Positions 1 to 7,943 of a stretch of 34,579 nt of DNA are shown here, one piece after another (positions within the stretch are counted from its first letter, which is position 1; every line of letters starts with the position of its first letter). Source of the stretch: Methanobacteriota archaeon. Lineage in GTDB: Archaea > Thermoplasmatota > Poseidoniia > Poseidoniales > Poseidoniaceae. A program made the translations under genes and the position numbers. The stretch spans positions 1-34,579 of the forward strand of contig JABGTJ010000120.1 of the NCBI GenBank assembly GCA_018691345.1, given 5' to 3'. Below the pieces are notes generated by a model. It ran no database searches. It was not told where the DNA came from and saw only the letters and a program-made list of their open reading frames with translations.

Positions 1-595
1 ATCGTGCAACCCAAAGTTCGTCACCAGCTTTCTTTGCACCCTTAGCAAATATTTGGAATTCCCATTGACCGCATGCAACTTCTTGGTTGATTCCTTCAAA
101 GTTTATTCCAGCATCAAGGCAAAGATCGGCGTGTTCTTCGACTAAAGAACGCCCGTGGGTGTTCCTGCCACCGACTGAACAGTAATACATTCCTTGGGGG
201 CCAGGGAATCCGCCAACTGGGAATCCAAGAGGAAGTTGTGTTTCTGTGTCCATGATGAAATATTCTTGTTCAAACCCGAACCAAAAATCTTCATCGTCGT
301 CTTCTATGGTTGCCCGTCCGTTACTCGAGTGCGGTGTGCCATCGGCGTTCATAACTTCACACATGACCAAAAAGCCGTTGAAACGCTGTGGGTCTGGATA
401 GATGGCAACTGGTTTGAGGAGACAGTCAGAGGAGTTGCCTTCAGCTTGTTTGGTTGATGATCCGTCAAAGTTCCACATTGGGCATTCTTCGAGTGTTCCT
501 GTGAAATCTTTCTTCACGAGTGTCTTGCTTCGCATGTTCTGGGTTGGGAAGTATCCGTCGAGCCAAATATACTCTAGTTTTGCTTTATCCATCAT
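1..595 (-). CDS. glnA: Glutamine synthetase, type II (eukaryotic-like), 5' part only
   Basis: Makes glutamine from glutamate, ammonia and ATP in the cytosol. The gene runs off the left edge, so only about 198 N-terminal residues are present. The beta-grasp domain contains WNFDGSST and the catalytic domain opens with FGFEQEYF, followed by GGFPGPQGMYYC and GQWEFQI. These are hallmarks of the GSII family (animals, plants, some bacteria), not the GSI enzyme usual in archaea. Two adjacent ATGs (595 and 592) are possible starts. GGGGTGAT, a good Shine-Dalgarno match, lies just upstream at about 600-607, favouring 595. The gene is divergent from the XRE-CBS regulator at 862. Type assignment is confident; the remainder of the protein is not visible. 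Confidence 0.93.
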   Translation of the reverse strand, partial: MMDKAKLEYIWLDGYFPTQNMRSKTLVKKDFTGTLEECPMWNFDGSSTKQAEGNSSDCLLKPVAIYPDPQRFNGFLVMCEVMNADGTPHSSNGRATIEDDDEDFWFGFEQEYFIMDTETQLPLGFPVGGFPGPQGMYYCSVGGRNTHGRSLVEEHADLCLDAGINFEGINQEVACGQWEFQIFAKGAKKAGDELWVAR

Positions 596-599
596 GGGT

Positions 600-607
600 A
601 TCACCCC
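600..607 (-). promoter_or_regulatory. Ribosome binding site of the glutamine synthetase gene
   Basis: On the minus strand this reads GGGGTGAT, complementary to the 3' end of archaeal 16S rRNA, four bases before the ATG at 595. It shows that this transcript has a leader. AT-rich stretches at about 622-632 and 645-720 could hold its TATA element, but I cannot choose between them. Confidence 0.55.
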
Positions 608-774
608 GTTGCCTGTCGAGACGGTATATCAAACATACGCTCAACTAATTATGATTTTATTTTATCATATGATTGATATATTCTTTTTTCTTAAGTCATT
701 TGTTTATTATTTAGACATGCCTACGCGTCGTAATTTATTCATATGTTCGCGTACATTGTTGTTCTGTAGACATT

Positions 775-793
775 TGAACAAGGTGATTGTTCA
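775..793. promoter_or_regulatory. Inverted repeat, possible operator
   Basis: TGAACAA, five spacer bases and TTGTTCA form a perfect 7-bp inverted repeat in the divergent region between glutamine synthetase and the XRE-CBS regulator, about 70 bp before the latter's start. The size and symmetry fit a dimeric helix-turn-helix protein, perhaps the neighbouring regulator itself. This is inference only. Confidence 0.4.
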
Positions 794-861
794 GTCCGTT
801 TTCTAGGTAAAACCGTGCGCCGACCGGTGAACTCATGTCCTTAGCCAACTAGGGCCATACA

Positions 862-1425
862 ATGGAAATTCCCACGGGCGGCTATTTGCGACAATGGCGG
901 AAGTCATTGGGACTTACTCAGTCCATGCTGGCAGAGCGCTCTGGCCTTACTCAATCGGTGATTGCTAAGGTCGAAACCGAGGTTGTAGACCCAAGAGTAT
1001 CTACGCTGAGGAAAATGGTTCGAGCGCTCAAGCGGGAAGAAAGTCCGGAAAAAGCGCACACAGTAGGGGATATCATGGTAAGTGAAATTACTACGCTGGC
1101 TCAAACAGATACTGTGCAATCTTCAATCGACAAAATGGTTGTCGGAGGCATAAGCCATCTCCCCGTGTTGAACGCTGATGGTTCAGTCGTCGGACTTGTA
1201 TCGGAATCAAGTCTGTTGAAAGAAAACGTTTCTAAAAACGCGCTGGTCGAAGAAGTGATGAGGGTTGACTTCACCTTGATTGATGCTGAGGTATCCATTG
1301 GTGAAGCACGACGGTTGTTGGGTGGTTCAGAGCTTCTATTGGTGAGTCGACGGGGAGAACTTGTCGGACTTGTGAGTCGAATCGATATGATCCGAGTACT
1401 GAGAAGCAGCAATACACCCGACTAA
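862..1425 (+). CDS. XRE-family transcriptional regulator with paired CBS domains
   Basis: Probable DNA-binding regulator of 187 residues. Residues about 5-60 form a Cro/C1-type helix-turn-helix (LGLTQSMLAERSGLTQSVIA, with the following VETEVVDPRVSTL). Residues about 67-183 form two CBS motifs (VGDIMVSEITTLA...ISHLPVLNADGSVVGLVSES and a second repeat ending LVGLVSRIDMIRVL), which commonly bind adenosyl ligands. The arrangement matches a known archaeal XRE-CBS family of unknown target. It is divergent from glutamine synthetase, so a role in nitrogen control is possible but unproven. Its TAA overlaps the stop of the convergent hydrolase gene by four bases (1422-1425). Confidence 0.85.
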   Translation: MEIPTGGYLRQWRKSLGLTQSMLAERSGLTQSVIAKVETEVVDPRVSTLRKMVRALKREESPEKAHTVGDIMVSEITTLAQTDTVQSSIDKMVVGGISHLPVLNADGSVVGLVSESSLLKENVSKNALVEEVMRVDFTLIDAEVSIGEARRLLGGSELLLVSRRGELVGLVSRIDMIRVLRSSNTPD

Positions 1426-3200
1426 TTGTTAGCTGCGTCATCACCTTGCGGGGTGATGAGCGTCATACTGCCATCCCTGATGATTTGGTGTACGGTCAAT
1501 GTCCCACCGTTCACGGTTACAGGGCAAAGAATACCGCACGCAGGCGCCAAATAATCCTCTCCTGTCTCAGTGAGTACGAGTCGTATGCCGTGTCCTGCGG
1601 GGAGGATTGCGTCAATGGCTTGGAACTCCATTAGCATAGTCAGACTTTGACCAGGGAGTACGGTAGTTGGATCGCTGCCGCCTTGATAATATCGAATGTC
1701 CATGGTGGCATGGCCGAGCCGTAGCCCGGTTTCGGCGTCTTGCATTTCAGCAAAGATTTGCCCGCCGTCCATTGCAGCAGTCACATCCAAATGCAGTGTA
1801 AACAAGCCAGATAGGTGTGCGTCTTGTTCCTCGAACAATGCTGGGCAATCAAAAGTTACACCCGAAAGGCCGCCGCCACCCACACTGGCTCCAGCAACGC
1901 GCTGTCCTGTCTGAGAGCAATCGGCCAAAGGTTGTGCGAGGGGTTCGGCATCGAGTGGCGGCCAAGTCGATTCAATCCTCCATTCACCGTCGTTTCGCTG
2001 GATTTGTGCATGAAGTTCTGGTTTTTCGCCTACGCCTTTGAGATAATACTCAAACCATTCAAAGAGGTCTTGAGCCCAATCCCAACGCGTCATGTTCTGA
2101 ATGGCTTCTCCACCGTACCCGCTGTCTTGGGCATTGTGCTTTGACCACTGGTCCGGATAATTGTGCTCCCATTGACCGAGCATTCCTCGAACTTCAAAAC
2201 CTCCATCAACGAACATTTGGTATCCGGGGAAAACTTGGTGGGGATCGACGTTCCAGTCTTGCATCCCCTGTACCCAGTAAACACTGCCGTTGTAATTCTG
2301 GAACGCCTTGGTTAGGTGTTCCCGTTCATCGTAATAGTTCGACATATAGGGGTCAAGTTCGCCTGCACCGTAAGTCACCGGACCTGCAAAGAATCCTTCG
2401 ATGATGTCCGGGCAAATGTTATCCAAGTCATCCTCGTTGTAATCAACGGTGCTGCTGAAATAATTCATGTGCATCACTTGACTTCTGGCTTCCGCACTTC
2501 CATTCTTGTAAAGAAGCGGGTGAAGTCCTGTCGTGCCGGATATAGGTACGATTGTTGCGAGATGTTCGCTGCCAAGTGCTGCGGCCTCCCATTGCGTTGC
2601 ACCTTCGTAGGATTTACCGTAAAGGCCTACTTTTCCATTGGACCAGTTTTGTGTCCCTAGCCATTCTACTGCCTTGTGAATGCCCCATCCCTCGCCTTCA
2701 CCTCGATAATCAAAACAACCTGAGGATTCTTCGGTGCCAAAGACGGACACTTGAGCAAATGCGTAGCCGTGAGGGATGTAATTGTCGTAAATGAATTCGC
2801 CACGGCCGGCACCAACAACATAGGTTGCGCCGGATTCATCACCGGGTTGTCCGAAAGAGAAGTACGGGCTAACTACGGCGATAACAGGGACTTTTTCGCC
2901 CAATTCAGTGTTTGATGGTAGCCAGTAAGAGAGATGGATGTTCGATGTAGCCGGACCAGTCTCCCAAACATCCGATGTATCGACCTCAAATGTTGCTTCC
3001 TGCACTTCAAGAGCCGTGTAAGGTCCAGGTTGAAGAACATAGGAGTAACTGTCCGTCCAATTCCAGTCCAGCGTATGACGGTCCCATTCGGAAGGATAAT
3101 CTGTTGATTCAGACGAGGATGTAGGCAATGAATCGCTGCCAAAACATCCTGAAAGTGGACCGAGGAGGACCAGCAATGACAGGAATACTGCGATTCGCAT
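1422..3200 (-). CDS. CocE/PepX-family serine hydrolase, predicted lipoprotein
   Basis: Alpha/beta hydrolase of the Xaa-Pro dipeptidyl-peptidase/cocaine-esterase family, about 592 residues, predicted to be secreted and lipid-anchored. From the ATG at 3200 the protein begins with a short basic end, a hydrophobic stretch and a lipobox LSGC (Cys19). The nucleophile motif GKSYEG places Ser197. An Asp in QDWNVDPHQ and a His in QWEHNYPDQW are likely triad partners. The C-terminal third resembles the PepX beta-sandwich domain. An upstream ATG at 3278 exists, but the 3200 start has GGAGTGA just before it and gives a clean signal peptide. Substrate unknown: peptides or esters. It is divergent from the epimerase gene, with about 81 bp between starts. 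Confidence 0.85.
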   Translation of the reverse strand: MRIAVFLSLLVLLGPLSGCFGSDSLPTSSSESTDYPSEWDRHTLDWNWTDSYSYVLQPGPYTALEVQEATFEVDTSDVWETGPATSNIHLSYWLPSNTELGEKVPVIAVVSPYFSFGQPGDESGATYVVGAGRGEFIYDNYIPHGYAFAQVSVFGTEESSGCFDYRGEGEGWGIHKAVEWLGTQNWSNGKVGLYGKSYEGATQWEAAALGSEHLATIVPISGTTGLHPLLYKNGSAEARSQVMHMNYFSSTVDYNEDDLDNICPDIIEGFFAGPVTYGAGELDPYMSNYYDEREHLTKAFQNYNGSVYWVQGMQDWNVDPHQVFPGYQMFVDGGFEVRGMLGQWEHNYPDQWSKHNAQDSGYGGEAIQNMTRWDWAQDLFEWFEYYLKGVGEKPELHAQIQRNDGEWRIESTWPPLDAEPLAQPLADCSQTGQRVAGASVGGGGLSGVTFDCPALFEEQDAHLSGLFTLHLDVTAAMDGGQIFAEMQDAETGLRLGHATMDIRYYQGGSDPTTVLPGQSLTMLMEFQAIDAILPAGHGIRLVLTETGEDYLAPACGILCPVTVNGGTLTVHQIIRDGSMTLITPQGDDAANN

Positions 3201-3281
3201 GTCACTCCGAAGTGGGGGTTTGCCATCAATGTGATGTTTGATTGATGGCATGAATGAAGTGGTGGATGTGTATCGCACACC

Positions 3282-4298
3282 ATGGTCGTCTTGGTTACCG
3301 GTGCTGCGGGATTTATCGGGTCACATGTCGTTCACCTCTTGTTGTCGAAAGGAAACCGTGTACGGGCAACTGTTCGTAATGTTCAAAATGCTCAATTTCT
3401 AAAGTCGTTTCCACAACATACCGATTCATCTCTTGAAATCATCCAAATGGATTTACTCGATGTTAATTCGGTTCACGTTGCCGTTTCCGGCTGTGATACC
3501 GTCATCCATTGCGCGGCGAGTCTCATGGTCGATGTCAAGGACCCGCAGCGAGATGTAGTCGACCCGTCCGTAGCAGGGACGCAGAATTTGTGTGAAGCAA
3601 TACGGAGAAATGGTGCGGTTCACACCGTCATCCACACATCCTCGGTTGCAGCCATACGGCGTACTGAATACGAGAACGGGCAAACATTCACCTCGAAGGA
3701 TTGGTGCGATGATGCGACGTTGCAGTCAAACCCTTACGGGCTCGCAAAGGCTGAAGCTGAACAAGCAATGAGGGCGTTTATTGATGAATGCAACAATTCA
3801 GCAGGGAAAATACGGTTGGTTACCATACATCCGTCGATTGTGTTTGGTCCTGTTTTTCACGAGCGTCACACACGAGGTTCGATGGCCTATCTCAAGCATT
3901 ACAGAGGAAAAATGCCGTTTGTTCTCAACGCTCACCTGAACTTTGTTGATGTTCGAGATGTTGCGCAAGCGCACGTCAACGCCATTGAAAAGGGTGAAGA
4001 CGGTGGCCGTTATATCCTTCATAAAACGGGCTTGTGGATGAAAGAATTGGGTGTTACTTTGAGGCAAATACTTCCAGAACGTAAGTGGCCAATTACCCGA
4101 TTGCCAACCCTACTTGCCCTTGCCATGGCCGTATTTCACCCCAAACTAACGGTGCAGCAAGTGCGTTCATCAACAGGTAAACACGTTAACTACGATATCC
4201 AAGAAACTGAACACATGCTCGGAATCAGCCTGCGCGACATCAATACAACACTCACCGATTCAATGGAATCTTTCGAAGAATTAAGCCGTAAGGTATGA
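3282..4298 (+). CDS. NAD(P)-dependent epimerase/dehydratase, extended SDR
   Basis: Cytosolic Rossmann-fold enzyme of 338 residues. The nucleotide-binding motif VTGAAGFIGSH lies at residues 5-15, and the catalytic pair YGLAK gives Tyr152 and Lys156, with a preceding HTSSVAA containing the catalytic Ser. The sequence between (HCAASLMVDVKDPQRDVVDP, then GTQNLCEA) is typical of the dihydroflavonol-4-reductase / 3-beta-hydroxysteroid dehydrogenase branch. The substrate cannot be told from sequence; a sugar nucleotide, sterol or isoprenoid are all possible. pyrF follows after 24 bp on the same strand and may be co-transcribed. Confidence 0.85.
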   Translation: MVVLVTGAAGFIGSHVVHLLLSKGNRVRATVRNVQNAQFLKSFPQHTDSSLEIIQMDLLDVNSVHVAVSGCDTVIHCAASLMVDVKDPQRDVVDPSVAGTQNLCEAIRRNGAVHTVIHTSSVAAIRRTEYENGQTFTSKDWCDDATLQSNPYGLAKAEAEQAMRAFIDECNNSAGKIRLVTIHPSIVFGPVFHERHTRGSMAYLKHYRGKMPFVLNAHLNFVDVRDVAQAHVNAIEKGEDGGRYILHKTGLWMKELGVTLRQILPERKWPITRLPTLLALAMAVFHPKLTVQQVRSSTGKHVNYDIQETEHMLGISLRDINTTLTDSMESFEELSRKV

Positions 4299-4322
4299 GG
4301 GGCGCGACGCGTTGGAACAACC

Positions 4323-5123
4323 ATGCAGGCAGAACTTGTATGGGGCCGTCGTTGGAGTGAAAACTCATTACCTATGGCGCGAAAATACATGGAAGTTGCT
4401 TGCCGTAAGCAGACGCTTGTCTGCCTAGCGGCGGACCGGAATACAATGGCTGGACTGTTTGATTTGATTGAAACTGTTGGCCCGTATATTGCTGCACTGA
4501 AGACGCATGTTGACTTGGTAGATGACTGGACTGCTGAGAGCTGGGGGCGGTTTTGTAAAACTGCACAGGATGCTGATTTGTTGATTTTCGAAGATCGAAA
4601 GTTTGCTGATATTGGAGGCATCAGCCGAAAGCAGATGGCAGGAGTGTACAACATCAGGGCATGGTCTGACCTCGTTACTGCGCACTTGATTTCAGGCCCA
4701 GACATTGTCGATGGGTTGCAAGCAGGTTGGTCAGACGTCGGTCGAAGCGGAGGAGTTTTACTGCTCGCACAAATGTCGAGTAGAGGGAATCTCCTTCACC
4801 CAGAATACACGTCCCAAGTTGTGGCGAAAGGTAAGGCCCATGACGGCGTCTTTGGATTCATTGGTAACGGTTCTCGGCCGGAAGAATTGGCACTGCTTCG
4901 TAACGCAGTTGGCGATGGAAAATTAATATGGACACCGGGGGTGAATTTAGCCGTCGGCGACGGAGAGATGGGGCAAAGATACGGCGACCCAAGAGAGGCT
5001 GTATTGGCCGGTTCTGATTGCATCATTGTTGGTTCTGGAATTCACAAAGCGGATAAGCCAGCGCAGCAAGCTGAAGCATACGCTGAAGCCTCATGGAGCG
5101 CCTTGGTTGAACGAAATAATTGA
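4323..5123 (+). CDS. pyrF: Orotidine 5'-phosphate decarboxylase, URA3-like
   Basis: Final step of UMP synthesis (OMP to UMP plus CO2). The 266-residue protein has the key residues of the eukaryotic-type enzyme: Asp38 in AADRNT, Lys60 in KTHVDL, and the catalytic block FEDRKFADIG (Asp91, Lys93, Asp96). AQMSSRGNL and TPGVNL follow, then GQRY with the phosphate-binding Gln and Tyr. The family's C-terminal VGRG motif is VGSG here (Ser238), so the usual phosphate-contacting Arg is absent. The N-terminus also aligns with URA3-type enzymes, supporting the ATG at 4323. Family identity is confident. Whether the Arg loss lowers activity or is compensated elsewhere is unknown. Confidence 0.9.
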   Translation: MQAELVWGRRWSENSLPMARKYMEVACRKQTLVCLAADRNTMAGLFDLIETVGPYIAALKTHVDLVDDWTAESWGRFCKTAQDADLLIFEDRKFADIGGISRKQMAGVYNIRAWSDLVTAHLISGPDIVDGLQAGWSDVGRSGGVLLLAQMSSRGNLLHPEYTSQVVAKGKAHDGVFGFIGNGSRPEELALLRNAVGDGKLIWTPGVNLAVGDGEMGQRYGDPREAVLAGSDCIIVGSGIHKADKPAQQAEAYAEASWSALVERNN

Positions 5124-5132
5124 GGAATCGTG

Positions 5133-5366
5133 ATGGAGGTCGTCTTGTGGTTTCTCGCCTTAGGGGCAACAGCGGTTCCGATTTGGATTCTTTGGCGCGC
5201 TGGTGAAAAAGCAAAAATGCTGGATTTACGACTTGCCCAGAATGACGGTTCGCTGCTTGATGAAAAGGGTCTTATCGTGACGCAGATGAATGCTGTACCT
5301 GCGGGAACACGGATAACTCATAACGCACAGGTCGTAATGACGCCAGAAAATGAGTCTCAAATGTAG
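5133..5366 (+). CDS. Small single-pass membrane protein, unknown function
   Basis: A 77-residue protein I do not recognise. Residues about 3-21 (VVLWFLALGATAVPIWILW) form one membrane helix. It is followed by a basic junction (RAGEKAK) and a soluble tail of about 50 residues, so the tail is probably cytoplasmic. ATG at 5133 was chosen over the GTG at 5130; GAGG of the preceding pyrF stop region supplies a ribosome binding site. The stop overlaps the end of the convergent receiver-domain gene by 10 bp. Start and expression are plausible from the tight spacing to pyrF (9 bp), but no function can be assigned. Confidence 0.6.
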   Translation: MEVVLWFLALGATAVPIWILWRAGEKAKMLDLRLAQNDGSLLDEKGLIVTQMNAVPAGTRITHNAQVVMTPENESQM

Positions 5367-6034
5367 TCATTCAGGTAGCCCATTGCATAAGCGCCGTACG
5401 CTGCTGCACCGGCAAGAGTGAGGAAAATAAGGAATTTGAAAACTCGCCGTTTCGGTTTTGTTTCCGGTTCAAGTTGGGCAATGATAAGTTCAGAAAGAGG
5501 TTCAGTGTCCGCTCCTACAAGAGGTAAAACTGGCATACCTGGTAGTGCAGGAAGAGGCATGAGGCCTATGTCTGGTTCCGGTTTAATACGGTCTTCAGGG
5601 TATAACTGATCGAGATCTTCGAGGCCTGGAGCGTCAGGGATTGGGCCGAGGATTTGTTCCCAAAGCTCACCTACCGCAGTTGATGAAACTGGCTTTTCAA
5701 GCCATGCTACAGCGCCTGCTGAATGGCTGGCGTCTTCAGCCAATTGGGCGTTCCGTCGTGATGCGATAAACACAATTCGGCTTTCCCCACCGTGTTCACG
5801 CATCTCTAATGCAGCCAAGTGGCCGTCGAGTGAGGGAATGTCCAGGGCGATGACAACAAGTTCAGGATCAAGACGAATGTATTCATCTACAGCCTGGTCG
5901 CCATCTTGGCATTCCTCAATATTGAAATCACGTATTTTGAACACTTCACGCAGGCGCATAAGTGACATCGGGTTGTTATCTACAAGAAGAACGGTGGGGG
6001 CCGTTTCTTCCGCAGTCTCCGTGACATAAGCCAT
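5357..6034 (-). CDS. Receiver-domain protein with C-terminal membrane anchor
   Basis: About 225 residues. The N-terminal ~120 residues are a CheY-like receiver: the acidic start VLLVDNNP (one Asp of the usual pair is Asn), the phospho-acceptor Asp in VIALDIPSLDG, the conserved Ser in FIAS and the Lys in LEKPV. A Pro-rich acidic linker follows, then a basic patch KPKRR and one membrane helix (residues about 205-220, FLIFLTLAGAAAYGAYAMG) at the very C-terminus. There is no DNA-binding output domain, so this is a membrane-tethered receiver. Starts at 6067 and 6034 are both possible; neither has a clear ribosome binding site. It lies last in the rpl18a-pfdA-ftsY-DUF1844 series. No histidine kinase is visible in the window. 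Confidence 0.75.
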   Translation of the reverse strand: MAYVTETAEETAPTVLLVDNNPMSLMRLREVFKIRDFNIEECQDGDQAVDEYIRLDPELVVIALDIPSLDGHLAALEMREHGGESRIVFIASRRNAQLAEDASHSAGAVAWLEKPVSSTAVGELWEQILGPIPDAPGLEDLDQLYPEDRIKPEPDIGLMPLPALPGMPVLPLVGADTEPLSELIIAQLEPETKPKRRVFKFLIFLTLAGAAAYGAYAMGYLNDYI

Positions 6035-6088
6035 GTGAATCAGTTCGCTGAAGGAGCCATTGCACATCAAATAACCGCACGGATGAGG

Positions 6089-6466
6089 TCATTCTTCGCT
6101 GTCTGATGAGGAAGTAAGGTCTTCAACTGGCCCGGATTGAGGGTTTGTGAACGCTTCCCGGATAATCTCGGATTGGGCAGCATCACTCTCTGCTTGTCTG
6201 CGACGAGTTGGCACTTTAAGGAATTGAAGTTGAAGTTCACTAACAATGCCCTTCAGCATCCGTTCTTCATGATCGGTGAGGTTACCTTTGGTCTTGCCTT
6301 GGAGCATTCGTAATAAATCGATAGCTGCTTTGGCTTCACCGAGGTTGAACATCATGTTTCCTTCCTGGTCTGGTAAAAGTCCCATATGCAACATCGATGA
6401 ACGTTGAAACATGTGAATCAATTGAAAAAACTGTTCCGTCTCTTCATCTTTGAAAGTGCCCGCCAT
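6089..6466 (-). CDS. DUF1844-family protein
   Basis: A soluble 125-residue protein matching the pattern of DUF1844. An N-terminal helix FFQLIHMFQRSSMLHMG is followed by LPDQEG, then AAIDLLRMLQGKTKGNLTDH and a helical segment IVSELQLQFLKV. The last ~35 residues are charged and probably disordered. DUF1844 is best known from bacteria and has no established function. Here it sits 43 bp downstream of ftsY on the same strand, suggesting a link with membrane targeting or simply operon sharing. The ATG at 6466 begins the conserved region closely. Confidence 0.75.
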   Translation of the reverse strand: MAGTFKDEETEQFFQLIHMFQRSSMLHMGLLPDQEGNMMFNLGEAKAAIDLLRMLQGKTKGNLTDHEERMLKGIVSELQLQFLKVPTRRRQAESDAAQSEIIREAFTNPQSGPVEDLTSSSDSEE

Positions 6467-6509
6467 GTCATTGGCAAGAGGTCGGAGTCTAAGTCCTCAT
6501 CGCTTCGAT

Positions 6510-7934
6510 TCAATCGAACATTTGTTCAAGCAGCCAATCGGGGTCGAACTGTTTCAAATCGTGATAACCCTGGCCAACGCCTGCGAACACGATTGGACGA
6601 CCGGTAGAAAAGGCAATTGAAAGCCCTGCTCCGCCCTTAGCATCGGTATCTACCTTCGTGAGAACCGCTCCATCAAACTTCATGATCTCTTGGAACATTC
6701 TTGCCTGTTCAACAGCGTCGTTGCCGGCAAGTGAATCGCCCACGAAAAGCGTCAAGTGAGGGTTTGCTACACGGCGAACTTTGTTTAGTTCGTTCATCAA
6801 ATTGACTTTATTTTGCATACGTCCTGCCGTATCGACGAGTACAACATCGATGTTCTTGGCCCGTGCTGAATCGATGGCGTCACGAGCAATTGCGGCAGTA
6901 TCGCCGCCTCTTTGACTCGATATGCAGCGGATGCCAAGGTTCTCGCAATGGCTCTCCAATTGTTGGATTGCGCCAGCCCTGAATGTATCGCCTGCAGCGG
7001 CTACAACTGAGATGTTTTGATCGAGAAGCCTTTGAGCGATTTTAGCCGCAGTCGTCGTTTTCCCAGTGCCGTTCACGCCAACCAGCATGACAACGACGGG
7101 CGTATCTCCTGCCTCGATGAAGGATTTGACGCTGGCATCAAAGTCCCAATAGCCGGCGGAAAGAATATTGCGCAGTGCTCTTTTGAGTGCAGCCTCGAGA
7201 ACTTTAGCAAGGTCAGCCCCTTTCCTCAGTCTAGCGCCGACTAGATTGTCGCGAAGCGCTTGTGTAACTGCCGTTACAGCGTCGCTGGAAATGTCTGATT
7301 CGAGCAACACCCATTCCAGTTCCTCGATGAGGTTGTCCAATGCGCCGCCTGCCTTGATGACTCGGCCGCCCTCTGAAACTACACCGCCACCAAGTTCGAC
7401 CTTGACTTTCGTTCCCGCTTCGGTTTCAATTTCCGCTTCGGTGACCGAACCTTTCGGCGCATTTTGAACGCTGACAAGTTGGCGGCCAGTTGTCGTCCTC
7501 ATGACGGAAAGATCGACGTTGGAGCCTTTTGGTCGAGCCATTTCTACGGCGCCTCGTTTTTTCATGTCTTTTCGTTGTTTGGCAAGACGTTTTTCATTGG
7601 CGCGATGAATTTTCTCCTGTCTCTTCTTTTCTTTGCGAGAAGTTTCAACAGGAAGTGAAATTTCCTCTTCTTCATCAAAATCATCCCACTCGTCTTCTTG
7701 GGGGGCCGCCTCGGGTAGTTGAGGGATGTTATCGAGGTCTTCCCATTCTTCTTCGACAACTGGAGCTTCGACGGCTGTCGGCTTTGATTGAAGAGGAGTG
7801 GGATATTCTCGGTTTTCCGCAGTGTCAAGAGCGTCTCTGGCTTCTTGGGTATTCTCTTCAGCAGACAATTCATCGGTGTCGACTTCGGAAGCAACCTCAG
7901 TTACACGCTTCCTAAATCTGTCAAAAAGCCCCAT
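6510..7934 (-). CDS. ftsY: Signal recognition particle receptor FtsY
   Basis: GTPase that docks SRP-ribosome complexes at the membrane. It has 474 residues. The N-terminal ~130 residues are very acidic then basic (DEWDDFDEEEE; KEKKRQEK), a typical variable A domain. The N domain follows (about 195-270), then the G domain with P-loop GVNGTGKTT (286-294), DTFRAGA, DTAGRM and TKVDTDAKGG. The C-terminal GVGQGYHDL and FDPDW are FtsY signatures rather than Ffh. The ATG at 7934 is preceded by GAGGGTG. It follows pfdA by 9 bp, as in many archaea. Confidence 0.96.
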   Translation of the reverse strand: MGLFDRFRKRVTEVASEVDTDELSAEENTQEARDALDTAENREYPTPLQSKPTAVEAPVVEEEWEDLDNIPQLPEAAPQEDEWDDFDEEEEISLPVETSRKEKKRQEKIHRANEKRLAKQRKDMKKRGAVEMARPKGSNVDLSVMRTTTGRQLVSVQNAPKGSVTEAEIETEAGTKVKVELGGGVVSEGGRVIKAGGALDNLIEELEWVLLESDISSDAVTAVTQALRDNLVGARLRKGADLAKVLEAALKRALRNILSAGYWDFDASVKSFIEAGDTPVVVMLVGVNGTGKTTTAAKIAQRLLDQNISVVAAAGDTFRAGAIQQLESHCENLGIRCISSQRGGDTAAIARDAIDSARAKNIDVVLVDTAGRMQNKVNLMNELNKVRRVANPHLTLFVGDSLAGNDAVEQARMFQEIMKFDGAVLTKVDTDAKGGAGLSIAFSTGRPIVFAGVGQGYHDLKQFDPDWLLEQMFD

Positions 7935-7943
7935 CGTACACCC

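Noticed and set aside
402..806. Plus-strand open frame over the start of glutamine synthetase
   Set aside because: The minus strand encodes conserved GSII motifs across 1-595. The frame's remainder covers the AT-rich promoter region and has no protein-like features.
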